A stretch of 34,925 nucleotides of DNA. Origin: DATLYH01 sp035575035 (GTDB lineage Bacteria > Planctomycetota > Planctomycetia > Gemmatales > Gemmataceae). The stretch spans positions 1 to 34,925 of the forward strand of contig DATLYH010000344.1 of the NCBI GenBank assembly GCA_035575035.1, given 5' to 3'. Below the pieces are notes generated by a model. It did no database searches, had not been told where the DNA came from, and saw only the letters and a program-made list of their open reading frames with translations. Shown here piece by piece: positions 15,456-24,400 of the stretch (positions are counted from its first letter, which is position 1; each line of letters opens with the position of its first letter). A program made the position numbers and the translations under genes.

Positions 15456-15484
15456 ATTACTCCACCGTGAGGCGCCGGGATCAA
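15456..15484 (-). promoter_or_regulatory. Candidate promoter for the porin gene
   Basis: On the minus strand TTGATC (15484-15479) and AGTAAT (15461-15456) are separated by 17 bp, four of six matches each to the sigma-70 consensus. It would start transcription about 115 nt before the porin ATG. Confidence 0.3.
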
Positions 15485-15616
15485 GTTTCGTCAGGGTGCG
15501 TAGCTTACGCCATCGACAGGACTGCGGGACGTGGCGGTCCTGGTCCGAACGGTTGTACCGTGCCTATCGGCAAATCCGTGGGGCGAACTTGAGAAAAAGA
15601 TTAAAGGCGCAGGGAC

Positions 15617-16609
15617 TCATTTGCCGGGCTCGACATCCTGATAGGCGAAGCGGTTCTGGAGCTTTTCCGGCGGGTATGGCTTGCCTCCCACCTCGACGTA
15701 AGGATAAACGAAGAAGTTCAACGGCGGGCCGTCCTGCTTCGGCACGAGCGTCAGGTCGCGCCCTTCGCTGAAGGCGACCCGGTCCTCGCTCAGGTTGCCG
15801 AAGAAGTATTCCTTCTTGGCCGGGTTCTTGTTGGCCTCGGAGATATCGACCGGCACCCAGCCGCGGCCCTTCGGCTTGAACTTGGCCCAGCAATGGTAGC
15901 CGGCGATCTCCCCTTGGCCGCGCTTCTCCGGCAGCGGGAAGCCGATCTCGAACCGGGCCGGGATTTGCAGCGAGCGGGCCAGCGAGATGAAGAGGCTGTG
16001 GAAATCGCTGCAATTGCCGTAACCGCTGTCGCAGGCCCAGACCGCATCTCCCTGGCCCCAGCCGGTCCCCTCCTTGCTGTAGCGCATGTGATTGTTGACC
16101 ACGTCGTAAAGGACCCGGCCCGCCCGGAGTTGGTCGGCCGGCAGGTCAAGCCCGGCGATCAACGTCAGAGGTTTGCCCCCCACCGGCACTCGGGAGTCCG
16201 GCTTGAGGAACCGCTCCAGGTTCTGGTCGCTGTCGGCCTTGCCGTCAAGGTCCGCCTTCACCTCCCGTCGCTTGACGCGGTAAACGACGCCCACAGCAAT
16301 CTTCCCCTGTGGATCGGCCTTCGCCTCAAGGTAAAGGACCTGGTTGCCATACTTCGGCTCGGTGCGAATCGTCCCCTTGGCGGGCAGGTCCTGCTTGACA
16401 ATCGTGACATCCTGGTCAGCGTTTGACGGAGGGACCGGCAGCCAGATGCGGGCGGTCTGGCCGGGCGACAGCCCGGTCGCAGTGGTCTGGTAGGTGAAGA
16501 AGAACTCGCGCATCTTCGGGTCGGCCCCAGCCGCGTCGGTCGGCAGCGCGGAGAGGGCAAGCAAGGCCAGGGTAACCGGGAAGCGCCGGAGCAGGGTGGG
16601 AAGGATCAC
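15617..16609 (-). CDS. Exported transglutaminase-like protein
   Basis: 330 residues from GTG 16609, chosen because AAGGAG lies 7 nt upstream; an ATG at 16648 has no such site. The N-terminus is a signal peptide (about 1-29, with LALLALSALPTDAAGA). Residues 35-150 form a beta-rich transglutaminase N-terminal region. The papain-like core has the catalytic Cys200 in GYGNCSDFHSLF, His239 in AGYHCWAKF and Asp255 in WVPVDISEA. The triad is complete, so it is probably an active cysteine protease or amidase acting in the periplasm; true cross-linking is less likely in bacteria. Its substrate is unknown. It is transcribed in the same direction as the porin, 283 bp upstream. Confidence 0.88.
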   Translation of the reverse strand: MILPTLLRRFPVTLALLALSALPTDAAGADPKMREFFFTYQTTATGLSPGQTARIWLPVPPSNADQDVTIVKQDLPAKGTIRTEPKYGNQVLYLEAKADPQGKIAVGVVYRVKRREVKADLDGKADSDQNLERFLKPDSRVPVGGKPLTLIAGLDLPADQLRAGRVLYDVVNNHMRYSKEGTGWGQGDAVWACDSGYGNCSDFHSLFISLARSLQIPARFEIGFPLPEKRGQGEIAGYHCWAKFKPKGRGWVPVDISEANKNPAKKEYFFGNLSEDRVAFSEGRDLTLVPKQDGPPLNFFVYPYVEVGGKPYPPEKLQNRFAYQDVEPGK

Positions 16610-16666
16610 TCGAAGTCTCCTTGTCGCGCGGCTGACAGGGCATCCCAAGCGTTAACCGTCAGAGCC

Positions 16667-16819
16667 CTGAGAACAATCAGCGCCCCAAGCTGAGAACAAT
16701 CAGAACCCCAAACTGAGAACAATCAGCGCCCCAAGCTGAGAACAATCAGCGCCCCGAACCGAGAACAATCAGAGCCCCGAACTGAGAACAATCAGAGCCC
16801 CGAGCGTTAGCGAGGGGTT
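16667..16819. repeat. 23-bp tandem array, six copies, ending in a 31-bp-family unit
   Basis: Copies of CTGAGAACAATCAGCGCCCC plus AAG start at 16667, 16690, 16713, 16736, 16759 and 16782, an exact 23-bp period with few changes. The last one runs into GAGCCCCGAGCGTTAGCGAG at 16795, a copy of the family seen at 2193. The array lies between the transglutaminase gene and the kinase gene, upstream of the former. Confidence 0.9.
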
Positions 16820-17130
16820 GCCCCGATGCGGCCGCCGCGGGTGATGCAGGACCGGGTAAGTCAGGAACGTTCGGGCACGCCGTCGCGAGACAGGCGGTTA
16901 TCAGGTGAAACCCGCACCGACAAGGGGAAGCGCGGCACAGACGCCGATCAGGGAAACGTGGCAAGAGGCGGCCAGGCAGTACCGCGACCGTGGCATGGCA
17001 GGCACCCGCAGGAGGAGTTCTTTCTACTCACCTTAATCGGTGGTCTTCGGAAGTCAAGCCGCGGGCGTGCAACTTCCTCGGGGCGAGTTTGCTGAGGAAG
17101 CGCCGCCGGCCGCTGAACGCTGCCGGGAGG
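16820..17130. other. Intergenic region, no gene seen
   Basis: 311 bases downstream of the kinase gene (minus strand) and upstream of the repeat array. No reading frame here has a ribosome site or protein-like composition, and I see no strong terminator hairpin. Confidence 0.4.
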
Positions 17131-19878
17131 TCATCCTGTTCGGGAGGTTCCTTCTCCATTGTCGGGCCTATTCCGTGGTGCGTCGAGGCCCCATGCGCCT
17201 TCGTCGGCCGGCCGAGGCCTCAGGCTGTTGAGCAAGAACTCGCCGAAGGTGACCAACCCGGCCGCCGCCGCCCCCACCAGCCAGAAGCCGACCGCCACCC
17301 CGCCCGCCAGCAGGCCGGCACGGGCGTCCGCCCCCGGGAAGCCGGTCACAGCCAGCAGGACAGCCGGCGCTAGCACCAGCACTGCCGGTAGCAGGATGCT
17401 GGAGAGGCTCCCCTTCAGCACCCGGTTGCGGGCAGCGTCACGGACCCGGAGCCGTCGGCGATAGACCAGCGCCCGCCCGTGGCTGTAGCCGAGCACCAGC
17501 GCCGCCGGGCAGATCGACAGCAGCAGGTACATCGACCGTCGTCCCCCCCAGTCGATGACCGACACAAGCAGCGGCAGAAGGACCAGGCCGGCGACTAGGG
17601 CGGCGACCCAGCCGTGCCGCCAGCGGATGCGAGCCAGGCGAGCGGCTCGCTCCAGGTCATCGGCCAGGTCGGCCGCTCGCAGGTAATGCCCCTTGGCCGC
17701 CGCGTTGGCGACACGGTAGACTGGCGCCAGCCAGCGCCGCTCCCAGGCCCGCGGCGCCGGCGGCAGCCAACTTTGCAGCAACCGGCCCAGAGCAATCAAG
17801 TCCTGGGCCGGGTCGGCCGCCGACCGGATGGGGACGCCGCAGGGGCAGAGCACCGGCTCCCAATCGCCATGTACCAGTACCCACTCCGGACTGAGCCGCC
17901 CGTGGTAGACGCCCTGCTCGTGGAAAGCCTGGAGGGTGCGGGCCAACCGGGCGGCCAAGACAACGGCCTCGCCCGGCTGGATGCCGTGCCGCTGAATTAG
18001 CTCCGCCAGCGGGGTGGCCGCTGCCGGCGCGGTCACCAGGTACGATCCCTCCGGACCTCGGCCGACGGCGTGCAGGGCCAGCACATCGAGATGATGGACC
18101 ACGACGCCGGGCAGAGGCGCGTCGGCCGGCGGTTTCCGGTCCACCCACAGCAGCACCGGGCGGTCAAGCGATGTTTGCCGGGCGCGGCGCACCACGCAGT
18201 CTTCGCCGGCGTACACCGTCTTACCCAGCTCGAAGTCGCCCAGCCACGGCGCGACCGGCGCTTCCGGCCGGGCCGCCCGCCGGGGCCGCCGCTCCACCCG
18301 GGCCGCGAACAACTTTTGCAAGAATGGCTCGGCCCCCGGCGCCCGCGCCTCAGCCGTCGGCTTCTGCCCAGACCCCCAGCGGATCACGGCGACCGCGCAG
18401 GCCAGCAGGGCGTTGATCGCCAGCAGCAAGGGGAAGAAGAGCAGCACCTCTCCCGCAAAGGGCGTCCCCAGCGCCCGCCACGCCGCCAGGACTGTCGCCG
18501 CGGCTACTCCCCAGAGCAGGGCGGTCAGGCCGGGCCGGCTGCTGTGCCAGACCCACTGCCCCAGCCAGATTCCCAGAGCCAGCTCCGCCAGGCAGGGGAT
18601 CAGCCCGAAAGCGACAACCCAGCCGAGACGGACCAGCGCCTCGGCCGTGATCTGAAACAGGCCGCCGCCCGCGAGGTTGCCGGCCGATTCGGCCAGCATC
18701 GAGAGATTGATCCCTAGCCCGTGGGTCAGGGCCAACTGGGCGAGCTGCAAGGCCAGGATGACCGCGCCGGCCGCCGCCGTCAGCCGGGCCAGATGCCGCG
18801 TTCGTGTGATCCGGGACCAGCGACTTTCCAGCTCGTCGGCCAGGGCGCCGGCATCGGGGTAACGCTGCCCGGGCTCCTTCTCCAGACAGCGCTGGCAAAG
18901 TGCTTCTAGAGAGGCGGGCACGCGTGGGTTGAGCGCCCGGATCGGCGCGGGCTGGCGATGCAGGACCTGCCGGAGAGTGTCAAGCATCGAGTTCCCCTGG
19001 AAGGGAGGCCGGCCGGTCAGCATCTCGTAGAAGATGGCACCCAGGGCGTAAACGTCCGAGGGCGGACCGATCCGGTCGTGCTGCGCTCGCACTTGCTCGG
19101 GGGCCATGTACGCAGGAGTCCCCACGATCGCCCCCTTAGCCGTCAGTTGGTCCGCCGACGCTCCCTTCACCTCCAACCCCTCTCCCCCCGCGGAGAGCGA
19201 GGGGTTGGAGGTGAAGGGGGCATCGGCGGGCAGCACGTCGATGATCTCCTCGTTGGGATCGACCGGTGCCGTTTGCTGCCGCTTGGCCAACCCGAAATCA
19301 AGGATGCGCGGCCGGTCGCTGGGGTCGATGATCACGTTGCCCGGCTTGAGGTCGCGGTGGACGATCCCCAGCGCATGGGCGGCCGCCACGGCCCGGGCGA
19401 TGCCGGTCAAGTAGCGCACGGCCCGATGGCAGGGGAGCGGTCCCTTTTCCAGCAGCCGGCTAAGCGGCTGGCCCGGCACGAAGTCCATGGTGTAGAACGG
19501 ATGGCCCTCGTGCTCGCCCCAGGCGTGAATGGCCACAATGCCCGGGTGCTCCAGCTCCCCGGTCGCCCGGGCCTCCAGGACAAACCGCCGCAGGTCGGCC
19601 GAGTCGGCGGCACGTTCGCCATGCATCATCTTGAGGGCGACCAGCCGGCCGGAGTGCCGCTCGCGTGCCCGGTATACCACTCCTTGGCCGCCGCGTCCGA
19701 TCACTCCGAGCAACTCGTAGTCGCCGAACGGCCGGGCCGCTCCCTCGCCGCTCTCCTCCCCGATCGCCGGGACGGTCTTCGGGGATGTATCACCAGGCAA
19801 CGAGAGCGTGATGGTCTCGGGTTGGGGCCGGTCCGGGGATGGAGAAGAAGCAGCTTGCAGATCGGTGATGTCGCTCAT
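17131..19878 (-). CDS. Membrane Ser/Thr kinase fused to a pseudokinase
   Basis: 915 residues from ATG 19878 (an upstream TTG at 19911 is possible). Residues 53-350 are a Hanks-type kinase with every key element: GRGGQG (61-66), VALK (Lys83), HRDLKPGN (174-181, Asp176), DFG (194-196) and GTPAYMAPE (253-261). The activation segment is unusually long because an in-frame palindrome encodes residues near 217-241. Hydrophobic helices follow (about 366-388, 415-437, 450-467, 475-499). Residues 547-745 look like a second kinase fold that has lost its chemistry: VLLW replaces the VAIK Lys, YHGRLSPEW replaces HRDLKPEN (Arg661 for Asp) and PCG replaces DFG. Four more hydrophobic helices (755-878) end the protein. 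The pseudokinase probably regulates or scaffolds. No cognate target is adjacent; the FHA protein at 1-241 is a type of reader. Confidence 0.9.
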   Translation of the reverse strand: MSDITDLQAASSPSPDRPQPETITLSLPGDTSPKTVPAIGEESGEGAARPFGDYELLGVIGRGGQGVVYRARERHSGRLVALKMMHGERAADSADLRRFVLEARATGELEHPGIVAIHAWGEHEGHPFYTMDFVPGQPLSRLLEKGPLPCHRAVRYLTGIARAVAAAHALGIVHRDLKPGNVIIDPSDRPRILDFGLAKRQQTAPVDPNEEIIDVLPADAPFTSNPSLSAGGEGLEVKGASADQLTAKGAIVGTPAYMAPEQVRAQHDRIGPPSDVYALGAIFYEMLTGRPPFQGNSMLDTLRQVLHRQPAPIRALNPRVPASLEALCQRCLEKEPGQRYPDAGALADELESRWSRITRTRHLARLTAAAGAVILALQLAQLALTHGLGINLSMLAESAGNLAGGGLFQITAEALVRLGWVVAFGLIPCLAELALGIWLGQWVWHSSRPGLTALLWGVAAATVLAAWRALGTPFAGEVLLFFPLLLAINALLACAVAVIRWGSGQKPTAEARAPGAEPFLQKLFAARVERRPRRAARPEAPVAPWLGDFELGKTVYAGEDCVVRRARQTSLDRPVLLWVDRKPPADAPLPGVVVHHLDVLALHAVGRGPEGSYLVTAPAAATPLAELIQRHGIQPGEAVVLAARLARTLQAFHEQGVYHGRLSPEWVLVHGDWEPVLCPCGVPIRSAADPAQDLIALGRLLQSWLPPAPRAWERRWLAPVYRVANAAAKGHYLRAADLADDLERAARLARIRWRHGWVAALVAGLVLLPLLVSVIDWGGRRSMYLLLSICPAALVLGYSHGRALVYRRRLRVRDAARNRVLKGSLSSILLPAVLVLAPAVLLAVTGFPGADARAGLLAGGVAVGFWLVGAAAAGLVTFGEFLLNSLRPRPADEGAWGLDAPRNRPDNGEGTSRTG
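19154..19227. repeat. In-frame 74-bp palindrome in the kinase activation loop
   Basis: Bases 19154-19182 are the reverse complement of 19199-19227 with two mismatches in 29; the spacer is 16 bp. The core arm is CCCTTCACCTCCAACCCCTC. In the kinase frame it adds about 25 residues between DFG and APE without a stop or frameshift. The element looks like a palindromic repeat that entered the gene. Confidence 0.88.
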
Positions 19879-20021
19879 GGCGCGGCCCGGCCTGATACGG
19901 TGGAATAGCAACCTGAGTTTGACCGAGGTAGGGCAGCGCTGTCAAGGGCGCGGGGTCAGGCGGGACCAGCCGCTTTGCCCTTGCGGCTCAGTGCCCGGCC
20001 GCAGGCGGCGATGCGGCGGCA

Positions 20022-21179
20022 TCACGCCGCCATCCGGGCCCGCTGACGCAAGAAGGCGGCGCAGCTCTGCACCACCCGCTCTTGCTGCGAAGCAGTCAGC
20101 TCCGGATACATCGGCAGCGCCAGCACACAGCGACAGGCTTCTTCGCTGGCGGGGAAGTCCCCCTCGCGGTAGCCAAGATAGGTCAGGCACTCCTGCCGGT
20201 GCAGCGGCACCGGGTAGTAGACCTCGCAGCCAATGCGGTCGGCCTTGAGGTGGCGGACCAGGGCGTCGCGCAGGCCGTCGGCCACACGGACGACATACTG
20301 GTTGAAGGTGTGCCGCCGGCGCGGCGCAATCGCCGGCCGTTGCAGGAAACCGGCCAGGTGGTGCTTCTCGATCAGGGCATCGTAGCGCCGGGCTGCCGCC
20401 TGCCGGGCCGCAATCCACCGCTCCAGGTGCGGCAGTTTGACGCGCAGGATCGCGGCCTGCAAGGCGTCGAGCCGGGCATTCCAACCGAGCTGCTTGTGAT
20501 AGTATTTCGGCTCCATGCCGTGGACGCGCAGGCAGGCCATGCGCCGGGCTAGCTCCGGATCGCTGGTGACCGCCATGCCCGCGTCGCCATAGGCCCCCAG
20601 GTTCTTGGTTGGATAAAAACTGAAGCAGCCGATTGTGCCCAGACTGCCGGTTCGCCGTCCCTGGTACTCTGCCCCCAGCGCCTGGGCGGCATCTTCGATC
20701 AGCGGCAGGCGGTGCCGTTCGGCGATCTCCCACAACGGCTCCATGTCGGCGCACTGCCCGAACAGATGCACGGGAATGATGGCCCGGGTGCGCTGGGTAA
20801 TCTTGCTCTCGACTTGCAGCGGGTCAAGGTTGAACGTGGCCGGGTCAATGTCCACGAAGACGGGACGGGCACCGGCGCGGCAAACGGCACCGGCGGTGGC
20901 AAAGAAGGTAAACGGCGGCAGGATGACCTCGTCGCCCGGCCCGACGCCGACTGCCTGCAAGGCCAGTAGCAGCGCGTCAGTGCCGGAGGCGCAGCCGACG
21001 CCGTGGCCGGCGCCGCAGTAGCGGGCGACCTCCTCTTCTAGCGCCTCTACCTCCGGCCCGAGGATCACCTGCCCTGAGCCGAGCACCCGGCGCACCGCCT
21101 CCTCGATTGATTGCTGCAACTCCTGATATTGCGCCTGGAGGTCGCAGAGGGGAACGCCTGCCTCCAATGTTCCACTCAT
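20022..21179 (-). CDS. DegT/DnrJ/EryC1/StrS family aminotransferase
   Basis: 385 residues from ATG 21179 with GGAGGCAG upstream. This is a PLP-dependent sugar aminotransferase of fold type I. Key parts: GSGQVILGPEVEALEEEVA near the N-terminus, ASGTDALLLAL (cofactor phosphate, 64-74), PPFTFFATA, the PLP-ring Asp163 in IEDAAQALGA, and the Schiff-base Lys192 in SFYPTKNLGAYGDAG. The C-terminal part has FNQYVVR and EVYYPVPLHRQECL. Such enzymes aminate keto-sugars for lipopolysaccharide, capsule or antibiotic sugars. No sugar dehydratase, acetyltransferase or glycosyltransferase is adjacent, so the exact substrate is unknown. A GGCGGC/GCCGCC hairpin overlaps its stop codon. It diverges from the large exported protein. 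Confidence 0.92.
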   Translation of the reverse strand: MSGTLEAGVPLCDLQAQYQELQQSIEEAVRRVLGSGQVILGPEVEALEEEVARYCGAGHGVGCASGTDALLLALQAVGVGPGDEVILPPFTFFATAGAVCRAGARPVFVDIDPATFNLDPLQVESKITQRTRAIIPVHLFGQCADMEPLWEIAERHRLPLIEDAAQALGAEYQGRRTGSLGTIGCFSFYPTKNLGAYGDAGMAVTSDPELARRMACLRVHGMEPKYYHKQLGWNARLDALQAAILRVKLPHLERWIAARQAAARRYDALIEKHHLAGFLQRPAIAPRRRHTFNQYVVRVADGLRDALVRHLKADRIGCEVYYPVPLHRQECLTYLGYREGDFPASEEACRCVLALPMYPELTASQQERVVQSCAAFLRQRARMAA

Positions 21180-21468
21180 CGGCTGCCTCCGTTCAGCCAG
21201 GGGAAATCACCGGTCGCCTTTGCTGTTTGTTGCTCAGCTGCCGCTGTCCCGAGCCGGGCATCCCGGCGGCCAGGATGACGACCCCGGCAGCCCCATAGAG
21301 ACGGCACCGTATGCTGGCCGGGGGGAGAATGTCAAGCCGGCTTGCGCGAGGGGTCATACCGCGGCGATTCGGCTTGCCCCGGAGAGTGAGTTTTTCAATA
21401 ATCCGCCCGGCCTGCAACGACCTCATGAGGCGGTAGCGCAGGACCAACTCGGAACAGGAGGAGGACGG

Positions 21469-24400
21469 ATGCGACCCATCGTGCTGGCGCTGCTGATCAA
21501 CATCGTCGTCTTTGCCGGCGCCCGGGCGGGCGACCTGCGCTACTTTGACGACGCCCCCTTGCACGCCGTCCAGATGGTAGACGAAAACGAGGGCTGGGCC
21601 GTCGGCGATGAGGGGGTCGTTTGGCACACCATCGACGGCGGCCAGACCTGGGAGCGGCAGCCGACCGGCACCCGGGCCTCGCTCCGCTCCGTCTTTTTCT
21701 TCGACGCCTTTGTCGGTTGGGTCGCGGGGCGCGAGGAACTGCCCCACGGCGGCAGCACCGGCGTACTCCTCTTCACGCGCGACGGCGGCCTGAAGTGGCA
21801 GCGCGTCACCCTCAACGCGCTGCCCGGCCTGAACTGCGTTTGCTTCCGCGATCCCCAGACCGGCATCCTCGCCGGCGACGGCACGGATCAGCACCCCACC
21901 GGGGTCTTCCGGACCACCGACGGCGGCAAGACCTGGCAGCCGGTCGGGGGAAAACGCTGCTCGTCGTGGCTGGCGGCCGACTTTCAGTCGGGACCGAAGC
22001 CGAACGCAGTCCTGGCCGGCGCCTGGAACCGGCTGGCCCTGCTGCGGGGCGACCGGCTCGCCGCCTTCGACACCGACATCCTCGGCGGCCGCAGCCTCCG
22101 TGCCCTGCGTTTTTTGCCTCCTGCCCCCTCACCCCCGTCCCCTCTCCCCCGAAGCGGGGGCGAGGGGAGCAAGAATGCCTCCCCTCTCCCCCCTCAGGGC
22201 GAGGGGAGCAAGAATGCCTCCCCTCTCCTCCCCCAGGGCGAGGGGAGCAAGAATACCTCTCCTCTCCCCCCGGAGGGGGAGAGGGGTGGGGGTGAGGGGG
22301 GGGCCAACACCGAGGCCATCGCGGTCGGCCAGGGCGGACTGGTGCTGGCCAGCGACAACAAGGCCGAGGTGGAATGGGCCTATGCCGACCTGAAGCTGCC
22401 CGCCGAGGTCCTGGCCGCCTGGGACTTCCACGCCGTCGGCTGCGCCGGTCGGCACGTCTGGGTCGCCGGTCGGCCCGGATCTGTCGTGCTCCACAGCGCC
22501 GACCGCGGCGCCACCTGGGAGATCCAGCGCACCGGCCAGCCGCTTCCCATCAACGGACTTTTCTTCCTGGATGAGAAGCGCGGCTGGGCCGTGGGCGAGC
22601 TGGGCTCGATCCTGGCCACGTCCGACGGCGGCCGGACCTGGCGCGTGCAGCGCAAGGGGGGAGCACGGGCGGCCGTCCTCTTCATCCATGCCCGCGGTAC
22701 CGGGCTGCCGGTAGATACGGTCGCCTGGCTGGGCGGTGAACAGGGCTACCTGGCGGCGGCCGTGCGGGTGATTGCCCCCGACCCGGCCTCGGCGGCCCCG
22801 GTCCGGGCCGGTGAGCCGCAGCGCTTTGCTGCGGCCGTGCGGCGAGCCGGCGGCGCCGGCGGCGAGGCGCTGTGGCAGTTCCCCGTGCCGCAGCACCGCC
22901 TCCGCTGTGACGGGCCGGAGTTGCTCAAGGGCTGGGACCAGCTCCACGCCGGCCGGGCTGCTGACGAAGTGCTCCGTCAGCTGGTGCTTACCTTGCGCAT
23001 CTGGCGGCCCGACGTGATCATCACCGATCACCCCGACCCGCGGACCAACGGCAATACCGCCGACGCCCTGGTAGCCGAGGCGGTTCACCATGCCTTCCAG
23101 CAAGCCGCCGACCCCAAAGCATTCCCTGAACAGATCACTCAGCTCGGCCTGGAGCCGTGGGCCGCTTCCAAGCTCTACAGCCGCTGGGATGGCCGGGTGG
23201 GCGCCCATGTCGCCCTCGACCTGACCGAGCTCTGTCTACGGTTGGAGTCCAGCCCGCGCGACTTCGCCGCCGCCGCGGCCGGGCTCCTGACCGATGATGC
23301 GGCGATCCTGCCGGGCCAGCGCTACTACCGCTTACTCGACAGCCGTTTGAACGGGGCGGCCGGCCACCAGGACCTGATGCAAGGCGTGGTGCTGGCGCCC
23401 GGAGGAATGGCCCGGCGCCAGCTCCCTCCCGTGGCCGAGCTGCCGGAGGAGGTGCGCAAGGCGGTGCAGACTCGCCGCAACCTTCAGGCTCTGGCCGAGA
23501 GGTTCACTTCCCCGAAGGAGGGCGACCCGGCCAACGCGGACCGGCTGTTGGCCCAGATCGGACCGGCCCTGGCCAGGATGCGCGATGATCAGGCGGCACC
23601 AGCGGCCTACGCTCTGGCCAATCAGTACGCCCGGGCAGGGCAGTGGGGCCTGGCCCGCGAAGTCTTTTTGATGATGGTGGAGCGCTACCCCACCCATCCA
23701 CTGACGGCCGACGCCTGCCGCTGGATCATTCGCCACAATTGCAGCAGCGAGGCGCGCCGCCGACATGAGCAGGGCCATTTCCTCGTCCAGAGTTGGATCG
23801 GGTTCGAGGCGTCGCGCAGCGGGTCATCGGCCGAGCCTCCGCCGGCCATGCCAAAGGCCGACGAGGGCCGGAAGCCTGCGCCGCCTTCCCGTGAGCTTAC
23901 CGGGGAGCTGACGCCCCCCGCTCGCCTTACCGGGGGGCTAACGCCCCCTGCTCGCCCAGGACGGCCGGTGAAGTTTGAGGCGAAGGTGCCCCAGGTCGAG
24001 GTCGGCGTCCGCCGGATGGAAACGGCCGTGCCGCTCCTTACCAGCGGTGAGCCGCCGGCCCCCTCCCCCTCGGAGGGGGAGTCGGGCGCGTGGCTCGACG
24101 AGAACACCTTCCGACTCAAACTCCGAGGCAGCGACATGGCCCGGCGCTGGTTCCAGGCCGGACTCGACCTGGAGCCGCGGCTGACGGCCCTGGGACCGGC
24201 GTTCAGCAACGACCCGCCGATTCAGTTCTGCCTCCAGAGCGCTCGCCGCCACCTCGGCGACTTCGAGACGCCGCGCCAGTGGTACGCCGCGTTTGTGGCC
24301 CGGCAGCCGGATGGCCCTTGGCGCAGCGCCGCCGAGGCAGAGTTCTGGCTCGCCGACCGCCGCGGCCCGCCTCCCAAACCGGTGATCTGGTGCCGGCGGC

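Noticed and set aside
16820..17373. Plus-strand frames over 16826-17095 and 16990-17373
   Set aside because: They lack ribosome sites, and the second overlaps the end of the kinase gene on the opposite strand.
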